From contig JBIJCI010000002.1 in assembly GCA_044344715.1 (NCBI GenBank), forward strand, positions 1 to 64,000: a stretch of 64,000 nt of DNA, written 5' to 3'. This DNA is from F1-60-MAGs027 sp044344715. Its GTDB lineage: Bacteria; Actinomycetota; Acidimicrobiia; Acidimicrobiales; Ilumatobacteraceae. Positions 1 to 8,163 of the stretch are shown here, in pieces (positions within the stretch are counted from its first letter, which is position 1; every line of letters starts with the position of its first letter). The position numbers and the translations under genes were made by a program. A model generated the notes under the pieces. It ran no database searches and was not told where the DNA came from. It was given only the letters and a program-made list of their open reading frames with translations.

Positions 1-1138
1 GTGCAGCGGTCGCAGCCATCACTTCACCGCTCTTCAGCACGATCTCGCGCGGGTCGAGCGGCTTACCGGTTGCGTGCGCCGGGCAAACGCTGGTGCACCG
101 TCCGCACATCGTGCAGGCATCGAGGTCAAGGAGCTGCTTCCAGGTGAAGTTCTCCACCGTGCTCACGCCGAAGGACTCGAGCGAGGTTTCGGCGAGGTTC
201 GGCATCGCACGCATGGCACCCTTCGGACGTTCGCGGTCACGCAGGTACATGTTGAGTGGTGAGGTGAAGATGTGGCGCAGCATCGTGATCGGGAGCAGTG
301 CCAGGAATGCGATGAACGTGATGACGTGGAACACCCACCACCCCTGGTGCCACAGCTGCAGCGTGTCGAGCGGGAGGCCGTTCACCGTCTGGGCGAGCGG
401 CCAACCGACGACGCTCCAGCGCTCGTAGTCGACGTTCCTGCCCGCTGCCTGCTCGGCGGCGATGCGGAACATCTCCGTGCCGAAGCCGCTCACGCCGATG
501 GCGAGCAGCACTCCGAGGATCCACGCGTGCTCGGGTTTGGACTTGATGCGGATGCGGTAGGGGCGTTGCACGTAACGGCGCAGGATCGCCCACACCACCC
601 CGACGGTGAACACCACGCCGGCTACGTCACCGACGAGTGCGTATCCGCGGTACACGTCGCCGTGCAGGAACTTGAGTGCCGGTGGCATCTGGTGGTCGAT
701 CTCCAGCACCGTCGTGACCCCGAGCAGGACGAGGAATCCGAAGTAGATCATCGAGTGCATGAGTCCGGCCGCCGAGTCGCGCAGCAGCGTGCGCATGTAG
801 ACACCGGCCCGGAAGTCGGCGAGACGGCGCTTCAGGTTCCGTTTCGTCGTGCGCCGGTCGTCGGGCGCTCCGCGCTCCCAGTTGCGGATGCGGTCGGCGA
901 ACCGCAGCGAACCCCACACGAGCATGACGGGGATGACGGTGTAGAACGCGAGCTTCAGCGGACCGGGAATGCCGCCGAACACCTCCCGATGAACCGGTGA
1001 GTCACTCTCCCAGCCGGTGATCGTCGGGATGATGCCGGACACCAGCGTGAAGATGCCGATACCGCACCCGAGGATGATCGACAGCTGGTAGGGCTTCAGT
1101 CGTCCCGTGCGCGACCCTGGACGGGCATCCCCCTTCAT
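1..1138 (-). CDS. Heterodisulfide-reductase-related Fe-S membrane oxidoreductase (partial)
   Basis: The N-terminal part of a membrane iron-sulfur protein; the rest lies beyond the left edge. Reading leftward from the ATG, several hydrophobic segments form a NarI-like (nitrate reductase gamma) cytochrome b domain over about 330 residues, followed by the ferredoxin motif CTMCGRCTSVCP, which should bind a 4Fe-4S cluster. This order matches the actinobacterial HdrD/GlpC-type reductases such as mycobacterial Rv0338c (about 880 residues), so a second cluster and CCG domains are expected further left. They probably pass electrons to or from the quinone pool; the donor is unknown. A TAGCGT box (1148-1153) lies 9 bases before the ATG; a TTG directly before it is an alternative start. 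Confidence 0.85.
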   Translation of the reverse strand, partial: MKGDARPGSRTGRLKPYQLSIILGCGIGIFTLVSGIIPTITGWESDSPVHREVFGGIPGPLKLAFYTVIPVMLVWGSLRFADRIRNWERGAPDDRRTTKRNLKRRLADFRAGVYMRTLLRDSAAGLMHSMIYFGFLVLLGVTTVLEIDHQMPPALKFLHGDVYRGYALVGDVAGVVFTVGVVWAILRRYVQRPYRIRIKSKPEHAWILGVLLAIGVSGFGTEMFRIAAEQAAGRNVDYERWSVVGWPLAQTVNGLPLDTLQLWHQGWWVFHVITFIAFLALLPITMLRHIFTSPLNMYLRDRERPKGAMRAMPNLAETSLESFGVSTVENFTWKQLLDLDACTMCGRCTSVCPAHATGKPLDPREIVLKSGEVMAATAA

Positions 1139-1198
1139 CAAGGAGCAACGCTAGTTGCGCGGCAGTGGACCACCGTCGGGCGGGTCGGTCCCCGGTGG

Positions 1199-1624
1199 TC
1201 AGCCGACGACGGCGCGGTCGAGTTCGCGAACCCGCGAGGCGAGGGTCGAGAGCAGCTTGTGCGCCAGTACCGGAACGTCGGTCAGCACCCCGTGGAAGTG
1301 GGACTGGCTGATGACGAGCACGTCGCAGTCCGTGTCGCAGGTGACGGTGGCGGTACGCGGTCCGTGGTCGAGGAGCGCCAGCTCGCCCACCATCGCACCG
1401 GCCCCGATCGAGGCGAGCTTCTTGCCGCTGCGGCGGACGGTGGCCTTGCCCTTCAGGATCACGAAGGCCTCGCGACCGGGCTGACCCTGTTCGATGAGTA
1501 CCTTGCCGGCCTTGAACGAGACCTCGTCGGCAACCTTGACGATGCGGGCGAGGTCCTTTTTCGAGCAGGATGCAAAGAGCGGGACGTGATGGAGCGTGGT
1601 GAGGGGATTGACCGTGCGTGGCAT
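1199..1624 (-). CDS. Cyclic-nucleotide-binding domain protein
   Basis: A small single-domain protein of 141 residues related to the CRP/PKA regulatory fold (about residues 10-125), with the glycine-rich beta-roll turns and a GELALLDHGPRTATV segment that matches the phosphate-binding cassette (GE and RTA). No helix-turn-helix or enzyme domain follows, so it probably acts as a sensor or partner, perhaps for the reductase gene 60 bases downstream on the same strand. An in-frame start exists 30 bases upstream (1654), but a TACCGT box at 1632-1637 sits 7 bases before ATG 1624 and supports the shorter, leaderless form. The ligand (cAMP, cGMP or none) cannot be told. Confidence 0.8.
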   Translation of the reverse strand: MPRTVNPLTTLHHVPLFASCSKKDLARIVKVADEVSFKAGKVLIEQGQPGREAFVILKGKATVRRSGKKLASIGAGAMVGELALLDHGPRTATVTCDTDCDVLVISQSHFHGVLTDVPVLAHKLLSTLASRVRELDRAVVG

Positions 1625-1683
1625 ACCAAACACGGTAGGGACGAATTCGTGCAAAGATGCACAAATCGTTGGTGAAGGTTGTC

Positions 1684-2487
1684 TCAGGCTCCTGCTTGTC
1701 CGGCAACGGCACTGGTTGCCGCGGCGATGGCGGCGGCATCGCCGAGGTAGGCGACGTTCGCCACACGAAGTTCGTGCCGCACCAGATCGTCCGCGGTCGG
1801 GGTAACGAAGTGGTACAGCCGCGGCACACCGGTCGGGATGTTCATCCCGGCGATGTCGGACTCACTGATCCTCTCCAGGTGCATTGCCAGTGCGCGCAGC
1901 GAGTTGCCGTGTGCCACGACGAGGACGTGCCTTCCGGCGGTCAACTGCGGAACGAGGACCTCGCGCCAGAACGGCACGACCCTGCCCACGACGTCCTTCA
2001 GGCATTCGGTGGCGGGCAACAGTGAGGCGTCGATGTGGGAGTACCGCGGGTCGTTGGCTGGATGCTCGGGACTCGACCGGTCGACGGGTGGTGGCGGGAC
2101 GTCGAAACTCCGGCGCCAGAGTTTGGTCTGCTCCGCACCGTGGAGCCGCGTCGTTTCCTTCTTGTCGAGACCCTGCAGTGCGCCGTAGTGGCGTTCGTTC
2201 AACCGCCAGTCGGTGACGATCGGAACGTCCGACTGCCCGAGCGTGACGAGGGCCCGACGGTTGGTCTCGATCGCGCGGGTGAGGAGCGAGGTGTACACGA
2301 TGTCGAAGGAGACTCCGGCTTCGCGCAACGTGCGACCCGCGGCGTCGGCCTCCGCCTCGCCTTGCGCGCTGAGGGGAACGTCGTGCCAGCCGGTGAAGAG
2401 ATTGAGCTGGTTCCAGGTGCTCTGGCCGTGACGGAGCACGACGAGCGTCCCGATGGTGCGGGTGTCCGTTTGCGTCGGGGAGTCCAC
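1684..2487 (-). CDS. gpmA: 2,3-bisphosphoglycerate-dependent phosphoglycerate mutase
   Basis: Converts 3-phosphoglycerate and 2-phosphoglycerate in glycolysis and gluconeogenesis. The 267-residue protein carries the histidine phosphatase signature LVVLRHGQSTWN near residue 17, with the phospho-accepting histidine, the acid residue in LNERHYG, and the second histidine in VVAHGNSLRAL. Length and motifs fit the dPGM family and not the cofactor-independent enzyme. The GTG start lies exactly 6 bases behind a TAGCCT box (2494-2499), so the message is probably leaderless. The divergent sugar kinase gene begins 44 bases away. Confidence 0.93.
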   Translation of the reverse strand: MDSPTQTDTRTIGTLVVLRHGQSTWNQLNLFTGWHDVPLSAQGEAEADAAGRTLREAGVSFDIVYTSLLTRAIETNRRALVTLGQSDVPIVTDWRLNERHYGALQGLDKKETTRLHGAEQTKLWRRSFDVPPPPVDRSSPEHPANDPRYSHIDASLLPATECLKDVVGRVVPFWREVLVPQLTAGRHVLVVAHGNSLRALAMHLERISESDIAGMNIPTGVPRLYHFVTPTADDLVRHELRVANVAYLGDAAAIAAATSAVAGQAGA

Positions 2488-2530
2488 GCGGCAAGGCTAG
2501 GTCTCGGATTCTCCGCGAAAGGATGCACGA

Positions 2531-3442
2531 GTGTCGAAGGACAACCGGTTCGATGTCGTCGTGGTCGGCTCCGCGAACCTCGACCTCGTGGCCCTCACCG
2601 AGCGTCTGCCGCACCCGGGCGAGACCGTGTCGGCGCACGGCTACTTCGAGGCGTGCGGCGGAAAGGGAGCCAACCAGGCCATCGCCTCGTCGCGGGCCGG
2701 TGCACGCACTGCCTTCGTCGGCGCACTCGGACGCGACGCCGCCGCCGACACGCTGCGGGCTGCATTCGTTGCCGACGACGTCGACATCCGGCATCTCTCG
2801 GTGTCCGGTGAACCAACGGGAAGAGCACTCATCGGTGTTTCCGACGATGCAGAGAACCTCATCATCGTCGTTCCCGGTGCGAACCATGCGCTCTCGGTCG
2901 ACGATGTCGGTGCCGCGTCGGGCGTGATCGGGGCGGCGAAGGTGCTGCTCATGCAACTCGAGGTGCGGCTCGACGTCGTACACCGGGCCGCGGAGCTCGC
3001 CGGCAACGACACCATCGTCGTTTTGAATCCGGCCCCGGCCGCGGACTTGCCCGACCGACTCCTGCAACTCGTCGATGTGATCACCCCGAACGAGCACGAG
3101 GTGGGGCTCCTCGGCGGAGCGCGTTCACTGCTCGACCGCGGGGTGGGGGCCGTGGTCGTCACCGAGGGTGCACGCGGCGCACGACTCGTCACCCGCTCGG
3201 GCGAGTCGCGGATCGCCCCGTACCCCGTGACTCCCCTCGACACCACCGGGGCCGGCGATGCATTCTGCGGCACCTTGAGTGCACGACTGGCGCAAGACGG
3301 TGGCCTCACCGCACTCCCCGCCGCCTTGCGTGCCGCCACCGTGGCCGGCGCCCTCGCCACGTTGGTGAAGGGCGCCGTACCGTCCCTGCCGCGCTGGGAC
3401 GCCGTCGTCGCCGTACTGGCGTCGCAAGGTCCGGTTTCCTGA
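2531..3442 (+). CDS. rbsK: Ribokinase (PfkB family sugar kinase)
   Basis: Predicted to phosphorylate D-ribose or a related sugar at the 5-position with ATP. The 303-residue protein has the PfkB N-terminal glycine motif, here GGKGANQA (about residue 43) as in true ribokinases, and the C-terminal DTTGAGDAF motif with the catalytic aspartate and anion hole. The GTG start has a good ribosome binding site, GAAAGGA at 2517-2523. No ribose transporter or RbsD is adjacent, so the substrate could instead be another pentose or a nucleoside; the family is certain, the exact substrate less so. Confidence 0.85.
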   Translation: MSKDNRFDVVVVGSANLDLVALTERLPHPGETVSAHGYFEACGGKGANQAIASSRAGARTAFVGALGRDAAADTLRAAFVADDVDIRHLSVSGEPTGRALIGVSDDAENLIIVVPGANHALSVDDVGAASGVIGAAKVLLMQLEVRLDVVHRAAELAGNDTIVVLNPAPAADLPDRLLQLVDVITPNEHEVGLLGGARSLLDRGVGAVVVTEGARGARLVTRSGESRIAPYPVTPLDTTGAGDAFCGTLSARLAQDGGLTALPAALRAATVAGALATLVKGAVPSLPRWDAVVAVLASQGPVS

Positions 3443-3463
3443 ACCGCGCCGCGGGTCGCCGAT

Positions 3464-3469
3464 TACATT
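3464..3469 (+). promoter_or_regulatory. Putative -10 box of a leaderless methyltransferase transcript
   Basis: TACATT ends 6 bases before ATG 3476, placing the expected transcription start on the A of the start codon. Confidence 0.55.
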
Positions 3470-3475
3470 CGGGCG

Positions 3476-4132
3476 ATGGAGCTGGACGCAGAACTCTTCA
3501 GCTGTTACTACTCGACCGGAAACTACGACGCCGACCTCCACTCGGGTGTATCGGGGTTCGTCATGGGTCGGATCCAGACGATGATGGAGAGACCGTTCAC
3601 CGGCAACCACCATTTCCCGCTCACGGTGGAGGTCGGCTCCGGGTCGGGTGGGCATATTCGTCATGTCCGCCACTCCTACGACCGGTACCTGATGACCGAC
3701 ATCCGTGACTACGGTCGGACCTCCGGCAACGATCCGCGCACACCGTTCCTGCTGGCGAATGCCGAGATGCTGCCGTTCGCCAACGAGTCGGTCGACCGGA
3801 TCATCTCCACGTGCCTGCGCCACCATGTGACGAATCCACTCGCTGCCGTGTCGCAGTGGAGGAACGCCCTGCGACCGGGAGGCTCGCTCACGATCTTCCT
3901 GTCGTGCGACCCCGGGCTGCTCTGGCGTCTCGGTCGCCGGGTTGGACCGCGTCGTCGGGCCCGCACGCACGGCGTCGATTACGACTTCCTCATGGCCTTG
4001 TCGCACCGCAACCACGCAGGATCGCTGATGGCAATCCTCGACAAGGTGTTCGCCAACGACCGCGTGCGACGCACGGGCTTCCCGCTCCCCGTCCTGCGCA
4101 GCTGGAACCTGAACATTGCCTTCGTGTACTAG
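3476..4132 (+). CDS. Class I SAM-dependent methyltransferase
   Basis: A 218-residue protein with a Rossmann methyltransferase core (Methyltransf_11 type). Motif I is VEVGSGSGGH near residue 50, an acidic residue after strand 2 (LMTDIRD) should bind the SAM ribose, and motif III-like PFANESVDRI and the post-III LRPGGSL follow. The acceptor is not evident; no biosynthetic cluster surrounds it. The start ATG lies exactly 6 bases behind TACATT (3464-3469), which suggests a leaderless transcript independent of the kinase gene upstream. Confidence 0.78.
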   Translation: MELDAELFSCYYSTGNYDADLHSGVSGFVMGRIQTMMERPFTGNHHFPLTVEVGSGSGGHIRHVRHSYDRYLMTDIRDYGRTSGNDPRTPFLLANAEMLPFANESVDRIISTCLRHHVTNPLAAVSQWRNALRPGGSLTIFLSCDPGLLWRLGRRVGPRRRARTHGVDYDFLMALSHRNHAGSLMAILDKVFANDRVRRTGFPLPVLRSWNLNIAFVY

Positions 4133-4177
4133 ATCACCAAGGCAGGCTCTTCAACCTTCCAATGATGTGACAAACAT

Positions 4178-4198
4178 CCTGAGCCGAGGCGACTCAAC
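4178..4198. promoter_or_regulatory. HAIR operator (HspR-binding inverted repeat)
   Basis: CCTGAGC and ACTCAAC are separated by 7 bases, matching the known HspR-associated inverted repeat CTTGAGT-N7-ACTCAAG at 11 of 14 positions. Its right arm (4192-4198) covers the place where a -35 element would lie for the TAGGCT box at 4215-4220, so bound HspR would block the promoter. The repressor gene hspR is the fourth gene of the operon it would control, giving the classic actinobacterial feedback loop. Confidence 0.85.
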
Positions 4199-4214
4199 CT
4201 TGGAGGGTCGCCCC

Positions 4215-4220
4215 TAGGCT
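4215..4220 (+). promoter_or_regulatory. Putative -10 box of the dnaK operon
   Basis: TAGGCT fits the actinobacterial TANNNT consensus. The predicted start near 4227 would give a short leader that contains the ribosome binding site GGAGGA at 4237-4242. Confidence 0.6.
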
Positions 4221-4247
4221 GTCGGTCCCACAACATGGAGGACCATC

Positions 4248-6092
4248 ATGCCCAAGGCAGTCGGAATCGACCTCGGAACCACCAACTCGGTCGTCGCGGT
4301 GTTGGAGGCCGGTGAACCCGTCGTCATCCCCAACTCGGAGGGTGCCCGCACGACCCCCTCGGTCGTCGCGTTCTCGAAGTCCGGCGAGGTGCTCGTCGGT
4401 GAGGTGGCAAAGCGTCAAGCGATCACCAACCCCGACCGTACGTTCCGCAGTATCAAGCGCTTCATGGGTCAGAAGTGGCAGTCGGAGGACATCGACGGCA
4501 AGAAGTACACGCCCCAGGAGATCAGCGCCCGCACCCTCATGAAGTTGAAGCGCGACGCCGAGGCCTACCTCGGCGACACCGTCACCCAGGCGGTCATCAC
4601 CGTCCCGGCGTACTTCGACGACGCCCAACGCACCGCGACGAAGGAGGCCGGACAGATCGCCGGTCTCGAGGTGTTGCGCATCATCAACGAGCCGACTGCG
4701 GCGGCGCTCGCCTACGGTCTCGACAAGGGATCGAAGGAGGAGACCGTCCTCGTCTTCGACCTCGGTGGCGGCACCTTCGACGTGAGCGTGCTGGAGATCG
4801 GTGACGGTGTGTTCGAGGTGAAGAGCACGCACGGCGATACGCACCTCGGCGGTGACGACTGGGACCAGCGGATCATCGACTGGCTCGTGGCGCAGTTCAA
4901 GGCCGCCCACGGTGTCGACCTGGCAAAGGACCGCATGGCTGCGCAGCGCCTGAAGGAGGCGGCAGAGAAGGCGAAGATCGAACTCTCGCAGGTTCAGCAA
5001 ACACAGATCAACCTGCCGTTCATCACGGCCACGGCCAACGGCCCGCTGCACCTCGACGAATCGCTCTCGCGGGCGAAGTTCCAGGAGATGACGGCCGACC
5101 TGCTCGAGCGCTGCCGCAAGCCGTTCGAACAGGCGATCACCGATGCCGGATTGACGAAGGGCCAGATCAACCACGTGATCCTCGTCGGTGGATCAACCCG
5201 CATGCCCGCGGTGCAGGATCTCGTCCAGTCGTTCACCGGTAGGGAACCGAACCGCACGGTCAACCCGGACGAGGTCGTCGCGGTCGGCGCCGCGGTGCAA
5301 GCCGGCGTGCTCCGCGGTGACGTGAAGGACATCCTGCTCCTCGACGTGACACCGCTCTCGCTCGGCATCGAGACGAAGGGTGGTGTCATGACGCGGCTCA
5401 TCGAGCGCAACACCACCATCCCGACGCGCCGGACCGAGACGTTCACCACGGCAGAGGACATGCAGCCGTCGGTCGAGATCCACGTGTTGCAGGGCGAGCG
5501 GGAGATGGCGTCGTACAACAAGACGCTCGGCAAGTTCCAGCTCGTCGACCTGCCGCCGGCACCGCGCGGCGTGCCGCAGATCGAGGTCACCTTCGACATC
5601 GACGCCAACGGCATTGTGCACGTGTCGGCCAAGGACCGTGCGACGAATAAGGAGCAGTCGATGACGATCTCCGGTCAGTCGTCGCTCTCCAAGGACGACA
5701 TCGACAAGATGGTGAAGGACGCCGAGGCCCATGCCGACGAGGACCGCAAGCGTCGTGCCGACGCCGAGGTACGCAACAACGCCGACTCGCTGGTGTACCA
5801 GACCGAGAAGGTGCTTCGCGAGCAGGGTGAGAAGGTCACCGACGACGAGCGCAAGGCGGTCGAGCAACCGCTCGCCGACCTGAAGTCGGCGCTGACCGGC
5901 AACGACGTCGACACGATCAAGAACGCGACGGAGAAGTTGATGACCGCCAGCCAGGCGTTCAGCCAGAAGTTGTACGAGGCGGCATCGCGCGACGCGAACG
6001 CCGCAGGGACGTCCGCCAGCGGGCAGGCGTCGGGTGCAACCGGCGGCAACGACGGCGACATCGTCGACGCCGAGATCGTCGACGAGAAGTAA
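4248..6092 (+). CDS. dnaK: Chaperone DnaK (Hsp70)
   Basis: ATP-dependent Hsp70 chaperone that binds exposed hydrophobic segments of unfolded proteins. The 614-residue protein starts with the nucleotide-binding motif IDLGTTNSVV and carries the Hsp70 signatures VFDLGGGTFDVS and VILVGGSTRMP, then the substrate-binding domain from about residue 370 and a lid ending in an acidic DIVDAEIVDEK tail. It lacks the 24-residue nucleotide-domain insert of Gram-negative DnaK, as usual for actinobacteria. First gene of the heat-shock operon, behind the HAIR operator, with a strong ribosome binding site. Confidence 0.98.
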   Translation: MPKAVGIDLGTTNSVVAVLEAGEPVVIPNSEGARTTPSVVAFSKSGEVLVGEVAKRQAITNPDRTFRSIKRFMGQKWQSEDIDGKKYTPQEISARTLMKLKRDAEAYLGDTVTQAVITVPAYFDDAQRTATKEAGQIAGLEVLRIINEPTAAALAYGLDKGSKEETVLVFDLGGGTFDVSVLEIGDGVFEVKSTHGDTHLGGDDWDQRIIDWLVAQFKAAHGVDLAKDRMAAQRLKEAAEKAKIELSQVQQTQINLPFITATANGPLHLDESLSRAKFQEMTADLLERCRKPFEQAITDAGLTKGQINHVILVGGSTRMPAVQDLVQSFTGREPNRTVNPDEVVAVGAAVQAGVLRGDVKDILLLDVTPLSLGIETKGGVMTRLIERNTTIPTRRTETFTTAEDMQPSVEIHVLQGEREMASYNKTLGKFQLVDLPPAPRGVPQIEVTFDIDANGIVHVSAKDRATNKEQSMTISGQSSLSKDDIDKMVKDAEAHADEDRKRRADAEVRNNADSLVYQTEKVLREQGEKVTDDERKAVEQPLADLKSALTGNDVDTIKNATEKLMTASQAFSQKLYEAASRDANAAGTSASGQASGATGGNDGDIVDAEIVDEK

Positions 6093-6113
6093 CCGGCCCC
6101 GAACCGAACGACC

Positions 6114-6653
6114 ATGAGCGACGAGACGACCACATCGAATCCGGAGGGCGCCGACGGCGCCACCCCTCACGCCGACCTGGCGCCCTCCGGTGATTCGACG
6201 CACGACAACCCGGAGTCGTTCGCCGTGAGCGAGGTGCTCGACGCGGTCACCCGCGAGCGCGACGAGTTCAGGGACCTCGCACTGCGACTCCAGGCGGACT
6301 TCGAGAATTTCCGCAAGCGCGTGGCGACGCAACTGGTCGACGACGTGGATCGCGCGACGGGCAAACTCGTCGAGTCGATTCTCCCCGTCCTCGATGCGTG
6401 CGAAGCGGCGGCGGCACACGGCGTACAGGGCATCGAATCGGTCTGGTCGGCCCTGCTCGGATCGCTACAGAAACAGGGTCTCGAGGCGCTCGACCTCGCC
6501 GACAAGCCGTTCGATCCGACGACCGCCGAGGCGGTCGTGCACGAGCCGGGCGGTGCTGGGCAGGACGGCCCGGTCGTCGTCGAGGTGCTCCGTACCGGGT
6601 ACCGCTGGAAGGGTCGCGTGGTACGCGCGGCCATGGTGAAGGTGAAGGGCTGA
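6114..6653 (+). CDS. grpE: Nucleotide exchange factor GrpE
   Basis: Releases ADP from DnaK. The 179-residue protein has a charged, disordered N-terminus (about 40 residues), a long helix for dimer formation, and the family core (LQADFENFRKRV, then the beta domain ending in GYRWKGRVVRAAMV). It starts 21 bases after dnaK stops and 19 bases before dnaJ, so the three are clearly co-transcribed. Confidence 0.95.
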   Translation: MSDETTTSNPEGADGATPHADLAPSGDSTHDNPESFAVSEVLDAVTRERDEFRDLALRLQADFENFRKRVATQLVDDVDRATGKLVESILPVLDACEAAAAHGVQGIESVWSALLGSLQKQGLEALDLADKPFDPTTAEAVVHEPGGAGQDGPVVVEVLRTGYRWKGRVVRAAMVKVKG

Positions 6654-6672
6654 CTCCCGGGGCAAGGACGAC

Positions 6673-7761
6673 ATGACCGCACAACGAGAGTGGTTCGAGA
6701 AGGACTACTACGCCGTGCTCGGCGTGCCGCAGAACGCCTCGGCCAAGGACATCACCAAGGCGTACCGCAAGCTCGCCCGCCAGTACCACCCCGACGCCAA
6801 CCCGAACAACGCCGCCGCCGAGGAACGCTTCAAGGAGATCTCCGCCGCCTACGACGTGCTCGGTAGCGAGGAGCGCAGGCGGGAATACGACGAGGTGCGG
6901 CGCCTCGGCCCGGGAGCGTTCGGCGGACCCGGCAACGGCTCGGTCCGCTTCGACGTGGGCGACATGGCCGGCGCGGGCGGACTCGGGGACCTGCTCGGTC
7001 AGATGTTCGGCGGCGGTCGCCGCGGCGGGGCCGGGGTCGGTCCGCAGCGCGGTTCCGATCTCGAGGCGGCACTCACGCTCGAGTTCGTCGATGCCGCCCG
7101 CGGTCTCACCACGAGCCTGCACCTCACGTCGGAGGCCGCGTGTTCGACGTGCAACGGATCCGGAGCGCGGCCGGGCACCACACCGAAGCGCTGTTCGCGC
7201 TGCGGTGGTCGCGGGGTCGGCGAGATGAACCAGGGCGGCTTCGCATTCTCCGTTCCGTGTCCGCAATGTTCGGGTCGTGGTGCGGTCGTCGAACATCCGT
7301 GCGGCACGTGCCGCGGCTCCGGTGTCGAGATGCGCGACCGGGAGGTGAAGGTGCGCGTTCCTGCGGGGATTGACGACGGTTCGCGGATCCGCATCAAGGG
7401 CCGCGGGGCGCCGGGTCGCAACGGTGGCCCGCCGGGTGACCTCTTCGTCGTGTGCCGGGTGACCCCGCATCCCGTCTTCGCCCGTGACGGACGGAACCTG
7501 ACGGTGCGCATCCCGGTGTCGTTCACCGCCGCGGCGCTCGGCGCCGACGTACCCGTTCCGACGCTCGAGGGAGACACGGTGATGCTGCGGTTGCGCGCCG
7601 GGACGCAACCCGGAAGTCGCCACCGCGTGAAGGGCCGCGGTATCGCCACCGATGCGTCGACCGGCGACCTCATCGTCACCGTCGAAGTTGTCGTGCCGAC
7701 GACGCTCACCGAGGGACAACGCGAGGCACTGCTCGCCTATGCGGCACAGGAGCCTTCGTGA
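6673..7761 (+). CDS. dnaJ: Chaperone DnaJ (Hsp40)
   Basis: Co-chaperone that delivers clients and stimulates the DnaK ATPase. The 362-residue protein shows the full type I order: J domain (residues 9-75, with the HPD motif in YHPDANP), a glycine-rich linker, four CXXCXGXG zinc repeats (about residues 156-225: CSTCNGSG, CSRCGGRG, CPQCSGRG, CGTCRGSG) and the C-terminal peptide-binding domain. The first repeat is followed by a compact segment, as in the second DnaJ of streptomycetes. Its stop overlaps the hspR GTG start by 4 bases. Confidence 0.96.
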   Translation: MTAQREWFEKDYYAVLGVPQNASAKDITKAYRKLARQYHPDANPNNAAAEERFKEISAAYDVLGSEERRREYDEVRRLGPGAFGGPGNGSVRFDVGDMAGAGGLGDLLGQMFGGGRRGGAGVGPQRGSDLEAALTLEFVDAARGLTTSLHLTSEAACSTCNGSGARPGTTPKRCSRCGGRGVGEMNQGGFAFSVPCPQCSGRGAVVEHPCGTCRGSGVEMRDREVKVRVPAGIDDGSRIRIKGRGAPGRNGGPPGDLFVVCRVTPHPVFARDGRNLTVRIPVSFTAAALGADVPVPTLEGDTVMLRLRAGTQPGSRHRVKGRGIATDASTGDLIVTVEVVVPTTLTEGQREALLAYAAQEPS

Positions 7762-8150
7762 GCCAGCATTCCGAACGCGACGACTACCGGCTGGCGGTGT
7801 ACGTCATCTCGGTGGCCGCCGAACTCTCGGGCATGCACCCGCAGACGTTGCGCAACTACGAGCGGGTCGGATTGTTGCGCCCGGCCCGCACACGGGGTGG
7901 CAACCGTCGCTACAGCGAGGCCGACATCGCACGCCTCCACCGGATCGCCCAACTCGTCGACTCGGGCATGAACTTGGAGGGCATCCGCCACGTCCTGGAA
8001 CTGGAGAACGAGGTCGCCGAACTTCGCAGGGAGGTGGAGGCACTGCGCCAGCACCTCGCCGCACAGCGGGCCTCGCGCGGGGAACTCGTACCGACCCGCC
8101 AGGTGTTGTCCGTATTCACCCGACGTTCCGGATTCCTCGGCGAACGCTGA
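7758..8150 (+). CDS. hspR: Heat-shock repressor HspR (MerR family)
   Basis: Represses the dnaK operon by binding HAIR elements, with DnaK acting as co-repressor in related actinobacteria. The 130-residue protein has the MerR winged helix from about residue 12 (AAELSGMHPQTLRNYERVGLLRP, core motif HPQTLRNYE) with an RRYSEADI wing, then a leucine-rich coiled coil (residues 80-105) for dimerisation and a basic tail. The GTG start overlaps the dnaJ stop (GTGA). The operator found at 4178-4198 confirms the assignment by context. Confidence 0.95.
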   Translation: MSQHSERDDYRLAVYVISVAAELSGMHPQTLRNYERVGLLRPARTRGGNRRYSEADIARLHRIAQLVDSGMNLEGIRHVLELENEVAELRREVEALRQHLAAQRASRGELVPTRQVLSVFTRRSGFLGER

Positions 8151-8163
8151 CCTGGAGGCACAC

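Noticed and set aside
272..1000. Long open frame on the plus strand opposite the Fe-S reductase gene.
   Set aside because: High-GC shadow frame with no recognisable protein features; the minus strand holds a clear reductase with a 4Fe-4S motif.
5193..6419. 408-codon open frame opposite dnaK and grpE.
   Set aside because: Arg/Val/Leu-rich shadow of dnaK codon usage without any domain; typical false frame in GC-rich DNA.
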